Made by a program: the position numbers and the translations under genes
Assembly (NCBI RefSeq): GCF_002775205.1
Contig: NC_036454.1
Span: 496,001-560,000 of the forward strand
From: Xiphophorus maculatus
Lineage: Eukaryota > Chordata > Actinopteri > Cyprinodontiformes > Poeciliidae
Reading direction: 5' to 3'
Length of the DNA stretch: 64,000 bases
Notes under the pieces: generated by a model
The model's input: only the letters and a program-made list of their open reading frames with translations
Databases searched by the model: none
What the model was told of the DNA's origin: nothing
Shown here: positions 11,421-25,179 of the stretch, one piece after another
Layout of the letters: each line of letters begins with the position of its first letter
How positions within the stretch are numbered: the first letter of the stretch is position 1

Positions 11421-14400
11421 AAGCTGCAAGCAGCCTCGGGCGGCCCTCGCAGCAAGCGCCGCTCCGGCCTATTGGCCACCGCGGGGGTTCCAGCCACCGC
11501 AGAAGCTCTCGCGCGTTTTCCAGAGCCGCAGCCCGCTCCCCACCGCGGAAGCTCCGCCGCAGTTTCCAGCACCGCCGCCCGCCAGCCGCCGCAGAAGCTG
11601 TCGCGCATTTTCCCCGCCCGTCCACCGGGCGACACGCGTGAATGCGTTTGGCGGCGCTGCCCGACGACTGTCGAAAAATCTGGCGCAGATCGGTCGATGC
11701 GTCGAGGAGACACAACCCATGTATTAACTTAGGGGGCGCAGTGGAGCCAAATTACATCTCAAACCCGTCGGGCTCTTTAGAGGTGAACAAAGGTCATACA
11801 TATCCAGTTTGGCGCCAATCGGATGATCTATGCCTAAATAAGAGCCAAACGTATGCATATGGCGAGGGACTGATATTCGCCGTTTGGCCACGCCCACACG
11901 GTTCAGCCAGCAGCGAGCATTGACAGAGTTTATCATCCAAATCATCTTGATTAGGTCAAGAGAGCCATAAACGGAGCTTTCCAAGTAAAAAAACGGCACT
12001 TCCTGTTCTGAGGGGGCGGGGCTTAGATGACGTCATAATATGATGACATAGGGTCGTCAAGGATCCCACCAGGGTCACTCGTGCAAAGTTTGGTGCAGAA
12101 GCTATCGACCGTTCACAGTAAAATACAAGACTTCCTGTTGTCAGAGGGCGTGGCCTACGTGATGTCATCATTTGACCATTGGATATTATTCTACACCCCA
12201 GGATGATCAATATCTCAAACTTTGGTGTCTCTGTGAGTTTTTGTTATAGAATTACAAATTATTTAATTTTTTCCTATTTAATTCAACATTGAACTGTCAT
12301 TCCGTAGGGCAATGCTGCCCTCTGGTGTCGAATTACTGAAATTACTGAAATAGTTACATTATTTCAGTAATTCGACACCAGAGGGCAGCATTGCCCTACA
12401 CATGACAAAGCCCTTTGTATTACACAGTCGATCACAGGGGAACTTTGAGCCTTGCTAACCCCCCTTCCACCTGTTCAAATGTCACCATATTGATAACTTT
12501 GAATTGGACATGCCTTATGATCAGACTGACCGAGTTTGAAGCCGATCAATCGAAATCCCTAGGAGGATTTCGATCAAATACGAAGGCTGTAAACGTCAAA
12601 ATCGAGGTCAAATGAACTTCAATCTAAAATGGCCGACTTCCTGTTGGGTTTAGAGCATGGCTCTAAGAGACTTTTTTGTACGTCCTGACAAGATACACAT
12701 GTGTACCAAGTTTCGTAATTCTAAGTCAAAGCATGTCTTGGGGCTGATTTTTTAAAATATTCTATGGGGCAATGTAGAAATATTAGGCCACGCCCAACCA
12801 AATTTTGTTATGAATTCCTGTCGGGGGCTGGATAAGGATCCATCCTAGTGAGTTTGGAGCAGCTCTCCCCGAAACTGTGGAATTCAGAGCCAAACGAAAT
12901 TCGACGGCGTTCGCAATGCCGCCACGCCCACCTGCTACATCTCAGCCGGTCGGGGTTGGAATCCACAACACACCAACATGTCTTCTGTCTCTGGACACAG
13001 TTTCATGTTGATTAGGTCAAAGGGCTAAGATAGCGACCGTTCACAGTAAAACATGACACTTCCTGTTCTCAGGGGGCGTGGCCTACTTAAAAAAATAATT
13101 TCACCACAGGGTATTTTAGGACACCCGATGACAATCAATCAATGAAAGTTTGGTCCCTCTCTGTGTTTTTGTATAGGAAAAATAAGAGTTTCGTGTTTCA
13201 TGGCGAGTAGGTGAACTTTGACCCCTGCTAACCCCCCTTCAACATGCTCCAAAACTCACCAATTTGATAACTTTAAATCAGACATGCCTTATGATCAGAC
13301 TGACCGAGTTTGAAGCCGATCAATCGAAATCCCTAGGAGGAGTTCGATCAAATGCAAAGGCTGTAAACGTCAAACTCGAGGTCCAAAATGGACCTTCAAT
13401 CCAAAATGGCCGACTTCCTGTTGGGTTTAGAGCATGGCTCCAAGAGACTTTTTTGTACGTCCTGACAAGATACACATGTGTACCAAGTTTCGTAATTCTA
13501 GGATAAAGCATGGCTTGGGGCTGATTTTTTAAAATATTCTAGGGGGAGATGTAGAGAAATTAGGCCACGCCCACCAAATTTCGCTATGGATTCCTGTTGG
13601 CGGGTGTATAAGGATCCATCCTAGTGAGTTTGGAGCAGCTCACCCCGAAACTGTGGAATTCAGAGCCAAACGAAATTCGATGGCGTTCGCAACGCCGCCA
13701 CGCCCACCTGCTTCATCGCAGCCGGTCGGGGTTGGAATCCACAACACACCAACATGTCTTCTGTCTCTGGACACAGTTTCATGTTGATTAGGTCAAAGGG
13801 CTAAGATAGCGACCGTTCACAGTAAAACATTACACTTCCTGTTCTCAGGGGGCGTGGCCTACGTAAAAAAATAATTTCACCACAGGGTATTTTAGGACAC
13901 CCGATGATGACCAATCACTGAAAGTTTGGTCCCTCTATGTGTTTTTGTATAGGAAATATAAGAGGTTTTTGTTTCATGGCGTGTAGGTGAACTTTGACCC
14001 CTGCTAACCCCCCTTCAGCATGCTCCAAAACTCACCAATTTGATAACTTTAAATCAGACATGCCTTATGATCAGACTGACCGAGTTTGAAGCCGATCATT
14101 CGAAATCCCTAGGAGGAGTTCGATCAAATGCGAAGGCTGTAAACGTCAAACTCGAGGTAAAAAATGGACCTTCAATACAAAATGGCCGACTTCCTGTGAT
14201 ACTTGCACTATGACATTACTTGTAAATTCTGAGCGTCTTAGTGAGCTCTACAACTGTACCGAATTTCAAGTCTCTACGATGAAGTAAGTGAATAGCAATG
14301 GGTCTGTTGAAAATTGCTAGTTGCCGCCGTTGAGCAATTTTTTTTGCGATTTTTGCGGCGACCTTAAAATTCAAAATTTTTAAACCGCCTAGTCGCTTCC

Positions 14401-14480
14401 GCCAAGTTTGGTGAGTTTTTGAATATGATAAAGCCTCCAAAAAGGCGCACGAAGAGGGGGGCAGAATCGTAAGAAGAATA
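11421..14480 (+). repeat. Array unit 1
   Basis: Longest unit (3060 bp). GC-rich head to about 11740, hairpin insert at 12305-12398, three 780-bp-type modules or part modules (starts near 12430, 13207 and 13983). It has no terminal tail: the sequence runs GCAGAATCGTAAGAAGAAT into the next head. Confidence 0.85.
12305..12398. mobile_element. Palindromic mini-element nested in array unit 1
   Basis: Two perfect 38-bp inverted arms (12305-12342 and 12361-12398) start TAGGGCAATGCTGCCC and surround an 18-base loop. Ends are TA...TA, which would suit a TA-targeting MITE, but the pre-insertion site is not visible. Shortened versions sit at the matching place in units 3 and 4. Confidence 0.8.
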
Positions 14481-14584
14481 AAGCTGCAAGCAGCCTCGGG
14501 CGGCCCTCGCAGCAAGCGCCGCTCCGGCCTATTGGCCACCGCGGGGGTTCCGGCCACCGCAGGAGCTCTCGCATGGTTTAGGGC

Positions 14585-15412
14585 GAGCTTTCCAAGGAAA
14601 AAAACGGCACTTCCTGTTCCGAGGGGGCGGGGCTTAGATGACGTCATAATATGATGACGTAGGATCGACGGGCCTCCCACCAGGATCACTCAGGCCAAGT
14701 TTGATGCGGCTCGGTCAAAATATGTGGAATGTAGAGGCAAACGTATACGAACGGCGTTGCCGCCATTGAAAACTCTTGGCACTTTAAAGCAAGCGAGACC
14801 AACGTCCTATCTGTCATCCAACACAGAATCACCTTGATTAGGTCAAGAGAGCCATAAACAGAGCTTTCCAAGGAAAAAAACGGCACTTCCGGTTCCGAGG
14901 GGGCGGGGCTTAGATGACGTCATAATGTGATGACGTAGGATTGACGGGCAAGCCTCCAGGATCACTCAGGCCAAGTTTGATGCAGCTCGGTCAAAATATG
15001 TGGAATGTAGAGGCAAACGTATGCGAACGGCGTTGCCGCCATTGAAAACTCTTGGCACTTTAAAGCAAGCGAGACCAACTTCCTATCTGTCACCCAACAC
15101 AGAATCACCTTGATTAGGTCAAGAGAGCCATAAACAGAGCTTTCCAAGGAAAAAAACGGCACTTCCGGTTCCGAGGGGGCGGGGCTTAGATGACGTCATA
15201 ATGTGATGACGTAGGATTGACGGGCAAGCCTCCAGGATCACTCAGGCCAAGTTTGATGCAGCTCGGTCAAAATATGTGGAAGGTAGAGGCAAACGTATAC
15301 GAACGGCGTTGCCGCCATTGAAAACTGTTGGCACTTTAAAGCAAGCGAGACCAACTTCCTATCTGTCATCCAACACAGAATCACCTTGATTAGGTCAAGA
15401 GAGCCATAGATG
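14585..15412. repeat. Three 276-bp subrepeats inside array unit 2
   Basis: Exact 276-bp spacing of the AAGGAAAAAAACGGCACTTC landmark. Because 276 is 92 codons, a 66-codon antisense frame recurs in each repeat (14686, 14962, 15238); this is explained by the duplication alone. Confidence 0.9.
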
Positions 15413-17200
15413 AATGTTTCCAAGGAAAAAAATAGCACTTCCTGTTGTGAGGGGGCGGGGCTTAGATGACGTCATAATCTGATGACATAGAATTTTCAGG
15501 TATCACACCAGCATCACTCAAGCCAAGTTTAGTGCAGCTCGGTCGAAACATGTGGAATCTAGAAGCAAACGTATGGCATCGGCGTTACAGGTCACTTCGC
15601 CATGCCGCCGCACACAGCTGCTTCATCGCAGCCGGTCAGGGCTTGAATCCACAACACACCAACATGTCTTCTGTCTCTGGACACAGTTTCATGTTGATTA
15701 GGTCAAAGGGCTAAGATAGCGACCGTTCACAGTAAAACATGACACTTCCTGTTCTCAGGGGGCGTGGCCTAAGCGATGTCATAATTTCACCACAGGGTAT
15801 TTTAGGACACCTATTGATGATCAATAACTGAAAGTTTGGTGTCTCTGTGAGTTTCTGTGCAGGATATATAAGAGTTTCGTGTTTCATGGCGAGTAGGTGA
15901 ACTTTGACCCCTGGTAACCCCCCTTCAGCAAGCTCATACAGTCACCAATTTGATAACTTTAAATCAGACATGCCTTATGATCAGACTGACCGAGTTTGAA
16001 GCCGATCAACCGAAATCCCTAGGAGGAGTTCGATCAAATGCAAAGGCTGTAAACGTCAAACTCGAGGTCCACAATGGACCTTCAATACAAAATGGCCGAC
16101 TTCCTGTTGGGTTTAGAGCATGGCTCTAAGAGACTTTTTTGTACGTCCCGACAAGATACACATATGTACCAAGTTTCGTAATTCTAGGATAAAGCATGGC
16201 TTGGGGCTGTTCATTTAAAATACTCTAGGGGTCGCTATAGAGAAATTAGGCCACGCCCACCAAATTTTGTTATGAATTCCTGTCGGTGGGTGGATAAGGA
16301 TCCATCCTAGTGAGTTTGGAGCAGCTGGGCCCGAAATTGTGGAATTCAGAGCCAAACGTATGGCAACGGCGTTACAGGTCACTTCGCCGCGCCGCCACGC
16401 CCACCTGCTATGTCAAAGCAGGTCGGGGTTGGAATCCTCAACACACCAACTTGTCTTCTGTCTCTGGACACAGTTTCATGTTGATTAGGTCAAAGGGCTA
16501 AGATAGCGACCGTTCACAGTAAAACATGACACTTCCTGTTCTCAGGGGGCGTGGCCTAAGTGATGTCATCATTTCACCACAGGGTATTTTAGGACACCCG
16601 ATGACGATCAATCACTGAAAGTTTGGTCCCTCTATGTGTTTTTGTATAGGAAATATAAGAGTTTCGTGTTTAATGGCGAGTAGGTGAACTTTGACCCCTG
16701 CTAACCCCCCTTCAACATGCTCCAAAACTCACCAATTTGATAACTTTAAATCAAACATGCCTTATGATCAGACTGACCAAGTTTGAAGCCGATCAATCGA
16801 AATCCCTAGGAGGAGTTCGATCAAATACGAAGGCTGTAAACAGCAAAATCGAGGAAAAAAATGGACGTTCAATACAAAATGGCCGACTTTCTGTGATAGT
16901 TGGCTTATAACATTAAATGTAAGTTCTGAGTCTTTTGGTGAGCTCTACAAGTGTACCAAATTTCATGTCTCTACGATGAAGTACGTTCATACCATTGTGT
17001 CAACAGAAAATTGCTAGTTGCCGCCGTTCAGCAATTTTTTTTGCGATTTTTGCGACAACCTTAAAATTCAAAATTTTTAAATTTTCTAGTTGCGACCGCC
17101 AAGTTTGGTGAGTTTTTGAATATGATAAAGCCCCCAAAAAGGCACACGAAGAGGTGGGAAGAATCGTAATAATAATAATAATAAACAGTACAGATACAAT

Positions 17201-17231
17201 AGGCCTTCGCAGCGCTTTGCTGCTCGGGCCT
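17201..17231. other. Tail hairpin of array unit 2
   Basis: AGGCC TTC GCAGC, GCTTT loop, GCTGC TCG GGCCT: two short stems separated by a 3x3 internal loop. It is followed by AATAATAATTAAAGC, the next head. Confidence 0.85.
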
Positions 17232-17242
17232 AATAATAATTA

Positions 17243-19850
17243 AAGCTGCAAGCAGCCTCGGGCGGCCCTCGCAGCAAGCGCCGCTCCGGCCTATTGGCCA
17301 CCGCGGGGGTTCCAGCCACCGCAGAAGCTCTCGCACGATTTCCAGAGCCGCAGCCAACTCCCCACCGCAGAAGCTCCGCCGCAGTTTCCAGCACCGCCGC
17401 CCGCTAGCCACCGCAGAAGCTGTCGCGCATTTTCCACACCCATCCACCAGGCGACATGCGTGAATGCGTTTGGCAGCGCTCCCCGACGACTGTCAAAAAA
17501 TCTGGTGCAGATCGGTCGATGCGTCGAGGAGATACAGCCCATGTATTAACTTAGGGGGCGCAGTGGAGCCAAATTACATTTCAAACCCGTCGGGCTCTTT
17601 AGAGGTGAACAAAGGTCATACCTATCCAGTTTGGCGCCAATCGGAATATCTATGCCTGAATAAGAGCCAAACGTATGTATATGGCGAGGGACTGATATTC
17701 GCCATTTGGCCACGCCCACACGGTTCAGCCAGCAGCGAGCATTGACAGAGTTTATCATCCGAATCATCTTGATTAGGTCAAGAGAGCCATAAACAGAGCT
17801 TTCCAAGTAATAAAATAGCACTTCCTGTTCCGAGGGGGCGGGGCCTAAGTGATGTCATCATTTGACCATTGGATATTATTGGACACTCGATTATGATCAA
17901 TCACTGAACGTTTGGTGTCTCTGTGAGTTTTTGTGTTAGAATTACTAATTATTTAATTTTTTCCTCCATTACAACATTGAACTTTCATTCCGTAGGGCAA
18001 TGCTGCCCTCTGGTGTCGAATTACTGAAATAATGAAACTATTTCAGTGGGCAGCAGAGGGCAGCATTGCCCTACAAACAACGAACATGGACTGTTTATTA
18101 TGTAATTACACAGAAGATCTCTCTAATTCATTCTGAGGGGGCGGGGCTTAGATGACGTCATAATATGATGACATAGCATTGTCAGGCATCACACCAGGAT
18201 GAGTCAGGCCAAGTTTGGTGCAGCTCGGTCGAAACATGTGGAATCTAGAAGCAAACGTATGGCATCGGCGTTACAGGTCACTTCGCCTCGCCGCCACGCC
18301 CACCTGCTATGTCAAAGCCGGCCGGGGTTGGAATCCACAACACACCAACATGTTTTCTGTCTCTGGACACAGTTTCATGTTGATTAGGTCAAAGGGCTAA
18401 GATAGCGACCGTTCACAGTAAAACATGACACTTCCTGTTCTCAGGGGGCGTGGCCTACTTAAAAAAATAATTTCACCACAGGGTATTTTAGGACACCCGA
18501 TGACGATCAATCACTGAACGTTTGGTCCCTCTATGTGTTTTTATATAGGAAATATAAGAGTTTCGTGTTTCATGGCGAGTAGCTGAACTTTGACCCCTGG
18601 TAACCCCCCTTCAGCAAGCTCATACAGTCACCAATTTGATAACTTTAAATCAGACATGCCTTATGATCAGACTGACCGAGTTTGAAGTCGATCAATCGAA
18701 ATCCCTAGGAGGAGTTCGATCAAATGCAAAGGCTGTAAACGTCAAACTCGAGGTCCAAAATGGACCTTCAATACAAAATGGCCGACTTCCTGTTGGGTTT
18801 AGAGCATGGCTCCAAGAGACTTTTTTGTACGTCCTGACATGATACACATGTGTACCAAGTTTCGTAATTCTAGGTTTAAGCATGGCTTGGGGCTGTTCAT
18901 TTAAAATACTCTAGGGGTCGCTATAGAAAAATTAGGCCACGCCCACCAAATATCGCTATGGATTCCTGTTCGGGGATGGATAAGGATCCATCCTAGTGAG
19001 TTTGGAGCAGCTCACCCCGAAACTGTGGAATTTAGAGCCAAACGAAATTCGATGGCGTTCGCAACGCCGCCACGCCCACCTGCTTCATCGCAGCCGGTCG
19101 GGGTTGGAATCCACAACACACCAACATGTCTTCTGTCTCTGGACACAGTTTCATGTTGATTAGGTCAAAGGGCTAAGATAGCGACCGTTCACAGTAAAAC
19201 ATTACACTTCCTGCTCTCAGGGGGCGTGGCCTACGTAAAAAAAAAATTTCACCACAGGGTATCTTAGGACACCCGATGACGACCAATCACTGAAAGTTTG
19301 GTCCCTCTATGTGTTTTTGTATAGGAAATATAAGAGTTTTCTGTTTCATGGCGTGTAGGTGAACTTTGACCCCTGCTAACCCCCCTTCAACATGCTCCAA
19401 AACTCACCAATTTGATAACTTTAAATCAGACATGCCTTATGATCAGACTGACCGAGTTTGAAGCCGATCAATCGAAATCCCTAGGAGGAGTTCGATCAAA
19501 TACGAAGGCTGTAAACGTCAAACTCGAGGTCCAAAATGGACCTTCAATACAAAATGGCCGACTTCCTGTGATAGTTGCACTATGACATTACTTGTAAATT
19601 CTGAGCGTCTTAGTGAGCTCTACAACTGTACCGAATTTCAAGTCTCTACGATGAAGTAAGTGAATAGCAATGGGTCTGTTGAAAATTGCTAGTTGCTGCC
19701 GTTGAGCAATTTTTTTTGCGATTTTTGCGGCGACCTTAAAATTCAAAATTTTTAAACCGCCTAGTCGCTTCCGCCAAGTTTGGTGAGTTTTTGAATATGA
19801 TAAAGCCCCCAAAAAGGCTCCTCTTTGGGGGGGCAGAATAATAATAATTA
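17243..19850 (+). repeat. Array unit 3
   Basis: 2608 bp, full GC-rich head, an 81-bp version of the palindromic insert at 17993-18073, two 780-bp modules, no tail hairpin. It ends GGGCAGAATAATAATAATT before the next head. Confidence 0.85.
17993..18073. mobile_element. Palindromic mini-element nested in array unit 3
   Basis: Same ends as the element at 12305 (TAGGGCAATGCTGCCC and complement) but with an altered right inner arm, so the pairing is interrupted. Confidence 0.7.
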
Positions 19851-20600
19851 AAGCTGCAAGCAGCCTCGGGCGGCCCTCGCAGCAAGCGCCGCTCCGGCCT
19901 ATTGGCCACCGCGGGGGTTCCAGCCACCGCAGAAGCTCTCGCACGATTTCCAGAGCCGCAGCCAACTCCCCACCGCAGAAGCTCCGCCGCAGTTTCCAGC
20001 ACAGCCGCCCGCTAGCCACCGCAGAAGCTGTCGCGCATTTTCCACACCGATCCACCAGGCGACACGCGTGAATGCGTTCGGCAGCGCTCCCCGACGACTG
20101 TCAAAAAATCTGGTGCAGATCGGTCGATGCGTCGAGGAGATACAGCCCATGTATTAACTTAGGGGGCGCAGTGGAGCCAAATTACATTTCAAACCCGTCG
20201 GGCTTTTTAGAGGTGAACAAAGGTCATACATATCCAGTTTGGCACCAATCGGATGATCTATGCCTGAATAAGAGCCAAACGTATGTATATGGCGAGGGAC
20301 TGATATTCGCCGTTTGGCCACGCCCACACGGTTCAGCCAGCAGCGAGCATTGACAGAGTTTATCATCCGAATCATCTTGATTAGGTCAAGAGAGCCATAA
20401 ACAGAGCTTTCCAAGTAAAAAAATAGCACTTCCTGTTCCGAGGGGGCGGGGCCTAAGTGATGTAATCATTTGACCATTGGATATTATTGGACACTCGATT
20501 ATGATCAATCACTGAACGTTTGGTGTCTCTGTGAGTTTTTGTGTTAGAATTACAAATTATTTAATTTTTTCCTCCATTACAACATTGAACTTTCATTCCG

Positions 20601-20681
20601 TAGGGCAATGCTGCCCTCTGGTGTCGAATTACTGAAATAATAAAACTATTTCAGTGGGCAGCAGAGGGCAGCATTGCCCTA
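20601..20681. mobile_element. Palindromic mini-element nested in array unit 4
   Basis: Nearly identical to the one at 17993, in the same unit position, so it was copied with the unit rather than inserted again. Confidence 0.7.
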
Positions 20682-22471
20682 CAAACAACGAACATGGACT
20701 GTTTATTATGTAATTACACAGAAGATCTCTCTAATTCATTCTGAGGGGGCGGGGCTTAGATGACGTCATAATATGATGACATAGCATTGTCAGGCATCAG
20801 ACCAGGATGAGTCAGGCCAAGTTTGGTGCAGCTCGGTCGAAACATGTGGAATCTAGAAGCAAACGTATGGCATCGGCGTTACAGGTCACTTCGCCATGCC
20901 GCCACACCCAGCTGCTTCATCGCAGCTGGTCAGGGCTTGGATCCACAACACACCAACATGTCTTCTGTCTCTGGACACAGCTTCATGTTGATTAGGTCAA
21001 AGGGCTAAGATAGCGACCGTTCACAGTAAAACATGACACTTCCTGTTCTCAGGGGGCGTGGCCTAAGCGATGTCATAATTTCACCACAGGGTATTTTAGG
21101 ACACCTATTGCTGATCAATCACTGAACGTTTGGTATTTCTGTGAGTTTCTGTGCAGGATATATAAGAGTTTCGTGTTTCATGGCGAGTAGGTGAACTTTG
21201 ACCCCTGGTAACCCCCCTTCAGCAAGCTCATACAGTCACCAATTTGATAACTTTAAATCAGACATGCCTTATGATCAGACTGACCGAGTTTGAAGCCGAT
21301 CAATCGAAAACCCTAGGAGGAGTTCGATCAAATGCAAAGGCTGTAAACGTCAAAATCGTTGTCAAATGAACTTCAATCTAAAATGGCCGACTTCCTGTTG
21401 GGTTTAGAGCATGGCTCTAAGAGACTTTTTTGTACGTCCCGACAAGATACACATGTGTACCAAGTTTCGTAATTCTAGGTTTAAGCATGGCTTGGGGCTG
21501 TTCATTTAAAATACTCTAGGGGTCGCTATAGAAAAATTAGGCCACGCCCACCAAATATAGCTATGGATTCCTGTTCGGGGATGGATAAGGATCCATCCTA
21601 GTGAGTTTGGAGCAGCTCACCCTGAAACTGTGGAATTCAGAGCCAAACGAAATTCGATGGCGTTCGCAACGCCGCCACGCCCACCTGCTTCATCGCAGCC
21701 GGTCGGGGTTGGAATCCACAACACACCAACATGTCTTCTGTCTCTGGACACAGTTTCATGTTGATTAGGTCAAAGGGCTAAGATAGCGACCGTTCACAGT
21801 AAAACATTACACTTCCTGCTCTCAGGGGGCGTGGCCTACATAAAAAAAAAAATTCACTGCAGGGTGTTTTAGGACACCCGATGTCGATCAATCACTGAAA
21901 GTTTGGTCCCTCTATGTGTTTTTGTATAGGAAATATAAGAGGTTTTTGTTTCATGGCGTGTAGGTGAACTTTGACCCCTGCTAACCCCCCTTCAACATGC
22001 TCCAAAACTCACCAATTTGATAACTTTAAATCAGACATGCCTTATGATCAGACTGACCGAGTTTGAAGCCGATCAATCAAAATCCCTAGGAGGAGTTCGA
22101 TCAAATACGAAGGCTGTAAACGTCAAACTCGAGGTAAAAAATGGACCTTCAATACAAAATGGCCGACTTCCTGTGATAGTTGCACTATGACATTACTTGT
22201 AAATTCCGAGCGTCTTAGTGAGCTCTACAACTGTACCGAATTTCAAGTCTCTACGATGAAGTAAGTGAATAGCAATGGGTCTGTTGAAAATTGCTAGTTG
22301 CCGCCGTTGAGCAATTTTTTTTGCAATTTTTGCGACGACCTTAAAATACGTAAATTTGAGCGTCGCTGTATGCGTCCGCCAAGTTTGGTGAGTTTTTGAA
22401 TATGATAAAGCCCCCAAAAGGGCGATTCATTTGTAGGGAAGAAAAATAATAATAAACAGTACAGATACAAT

Positions 22472-22502
22472 AGGCCTTCGCAGCGCTTTGCTGCTCGGGC
22501 CT
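22472..22502. other. Tail hairpin of array unit 4
   Basis: Same hairpin as at 17201, preceded by AACAGTACAGATACAAT. Confidence 0.85.
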
Positions 22503-22513
22503 AATAATAATTA

Positions 22514-25162
22514 AAGCTGCAAGCAGCCTCGGGCGGCCCTCGCAGCAAGCGCCGCTCCGGCCTATTGGCCACCGCGGGGGTTCCAGCCACCGCAGAAGCT
22601 CTCGCATGATTTCCAGAGCCGCAGCCAACTCCCCACCGCAGAAGCTCCGCCGCAGTTTCCAGCACCGCCGCCCGCTAGCCACCGCAGAAGCTGTCGCGCA
22701 TTTTCCACGCCCGTCCACCAGGCAACACACGTGAATGCGTTCGGCGGCGCTCCCTGACGACTGTCAAAAAATCTGGTGCAGATCGGTCGATGCATCGAGG
22801 AGACACAGCCGATGTATTAACTTAGGGGGCGCAGTGGAGCCAAATTACATTTCAAACCCGTTGGGCTCTTTAGAGGTGAACAAAGGTCATACATATCCAG
22901 TTTGTCGCCAATCGGATGATCCATGTGTGATTTAGAGCCAAACGTATGCATATGGCGAGGGACTGATATTCGCCGTTTGGCCACGCCCGCACGGTTCAGC
23001 CAGCAGCGAGCATTGACAGAGTTTATCATCCGAATCATCTTGATTATGTCAAGAGAGCCATAAACAGAGCTTTCAGAGGAAAAAAACGGCACTTCCGGTT
23101 CCGAGGGGGCGGGGCTTAGATGACGTGATAATATGATGACGTAGGATCGTCCGGCATCCCACCAGGAACACTCAGGCAAATTTTGGTGCAGCTCGGTCAA
23201 AATATGTGGAATGTAGAGGCAATCGTATACGAACGGCGTTGCCGCCATTGAAAACTCTTGGCACTTTAAAGCAAGCGAGACCAACTTCCTATCTGTCATC
23301 CAACACAGAATCACCTTGATTAGGTCAAGAGAGCCATAGATGAAAGTTTCCAAGGAAAAAAATAGCACTTCCTGTTCTGAGGGGGCGGGGCTTAGATGAC
23401 GTCATAATCTGATGACATAGAATTTTCAGACATCACACCAGCATCACTCAAGCCAAGTTTGGTGCAGCTCGGTCGAAACATGTGGAATCTAGAAGCAAAA
23501 GTATGGCATCGGCGTTACAGGTCACTTCGCCACGCCGCCACGCCCAGCTGCTATCTCAAAGCCGGTCAGGGTTGGAAACCTCAACACACCAACATGTCTT
23601 CTGTCTCTGGACACAGTTTCATGTTGATTAGGTCAAAGGGCTAAGATAGCGACCGTTCACAGTAAAACATGACACTTCCTGTTCTCAGGGGGCGTGGCCT
23701 AAGTGATGTCATCATTTGACCATAGGGTATTTTAGGACACCTATTGTTGATCAATAACTGAAAATTTGGTGTCTCTGTGAGTTTCTGTGCAGGATATATA
23801 AGAGTTTCGTGTTTCATGGCGAGTAGGTGAACTTTGACCCCTGGTAACCCCCCTTCAGCAAGCTCAGACAGTCACCAATTTGATAACTTTAAATCAGACA
23901 TGCCTTATGATCAGACTGACCGAGTTTGAAGCCGATCAATCGAAATCCCTAGGAGGAGTTCGATCAAATACGAATGCTGTAAACGTCAAAATCGAGGTCA
24001 AATGAAATTCAATCTAAAATGGCCGACTTCCTGTTGGGTTTAGAGCATGGCTCTAAGAGACTTTTTTGTACGTCCCGACAAGATACACATGTGTACCAAG
24101 TTTCGTAATTCTAGCTTTAAGTATGGCTTGGGGCTGTTCATTTAAAATACTCTAGGGGTCGCTATAGAGAAATTAGGCCACGCCCACCAAATTTTGTTAT
24201 GAATTCCTGTCGGTGGGTGGATAAGGATCCATCCTAGTGAGTTTGGAGCAGCTGGGCCCGAAATTGTGGAATTCAGAGCCAAACGTATGGCAACGGCGTT
24301 ACAGGTCACTTCGCCACGCCGCCACGCCCACCTCCTATGTCAAAGCCGGTCGGGGTTGGAATCCACAACACACCAACATGTCTTCTGTCTCTGGACACAG
24401 TTTCATGTTGATTAGGTCAAAGGGCTAAGATAGCGACCGTTCACAGTAAAACATGACACTTCCTGTTCTCAGGGGGCGTGGCCTAAGTGATGTCATCATT
24501 TCACCATAGGGTATTGTAGGGCACCCGATGCCGATCAATCACTGAAAGTTTGGTCCCTCTATGTGTTTTTATATAGGAAATATAAGAGTTTCGTGTTTCA
24601 TGGCGAGTAGGTGAACTTTGACCCCTGCTAACCCCCCTTCAACATGCTCCAAAACTCACCAATTTGATAACTTTAAATCAAACATGCCTTATGATCAGAC
24701 TGACCGAGTTTGAAGTCGATCAATCGAAATCCCTAGGAGGAGTTCGATCAAATACGAAGGCTGTAAACAGCAAAATCGAGGAAAAAAATGGACGTTCAAT
24801 ACAAAATGGCCGACTTTCTGTGATAGTTGGCTTATAACATTAAATGTAAGTTCTGAGTCTTTTGGTGAGCTCTACAAGTGTACCAAATTTCATGTCTCTA
24901 CGATGAAGTACGTTCATACCATTGTGTCAACAGAAAATTGCTAGTTGCCGCCGTTCAGCAATTTTTTTTGCGATTTTTGCGACAACCTTAAAATTCAAAA
25001 TTTTTAAATTTTCTAGTTGCGACCGCCAAGTTTGGTGAGTTTTTGAATATGATAAAGCCCCCAAAAAGGCACACGAAGAGGTGGGAAGAATCGTAATAAT
25101 AATAATAATAAACAGTACAGATACAATAGGCCTTCGCAGCGCTTTGCTGCTCGGGCCTAATA
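22514..25162 (+). repeat. Array unit 5
   Basis: The last full unit. It has a full head, no palindromic insert and one 276-bp-type module. Its 3' half from about 24040 is nearly the same as the end of unit 2, and it ends with a tail hairpin at 25128-25158. Confidence 0.85.
25128..25158. other. Tail hairpin of array unit 5
   Basis: Same AGGCC/GCAGC...GCTGC/GGCCT hairpin, followed by AATAAACAGTACAG. Confidence 0.85.
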
Positions 25163-25179
25163 AACAGTACAGATACAAT

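Larger units (their letters stand above)
14481..17242 (+). repeat. Array unit 2, with an internal 276-bp tandem repeat
   Basis: The head breaks off after about 95 bp, at CTCGCATGGTTTAGGGCGAG, so most of the GC-rich part and the hairpin insert are absent. GAGCTTTCC-type landmarks at 14585, 14861, 15137 and 15413 mark three full 276-bp repeats. The unit closes with a tail hairpin at 17201-17231. Confidence 0.85.
19851..22513 (+). repeat. Array unit 4
   Basis: 2663 bp, closest in layout to unit 3 (same palindromic insert, same module order), but closing with a tail hairpin at 22472-22502. Confidence 0.85.

Noticed and set aside
11642..20429. Frames of 93 codons (+) and 91 codons (-) kept in array units 1, 3 and 4
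   Set aside because: The units are recent duplicates, both strands stay open equally, and differences are not concentrated at third positions. Shared descent explains the conservation.
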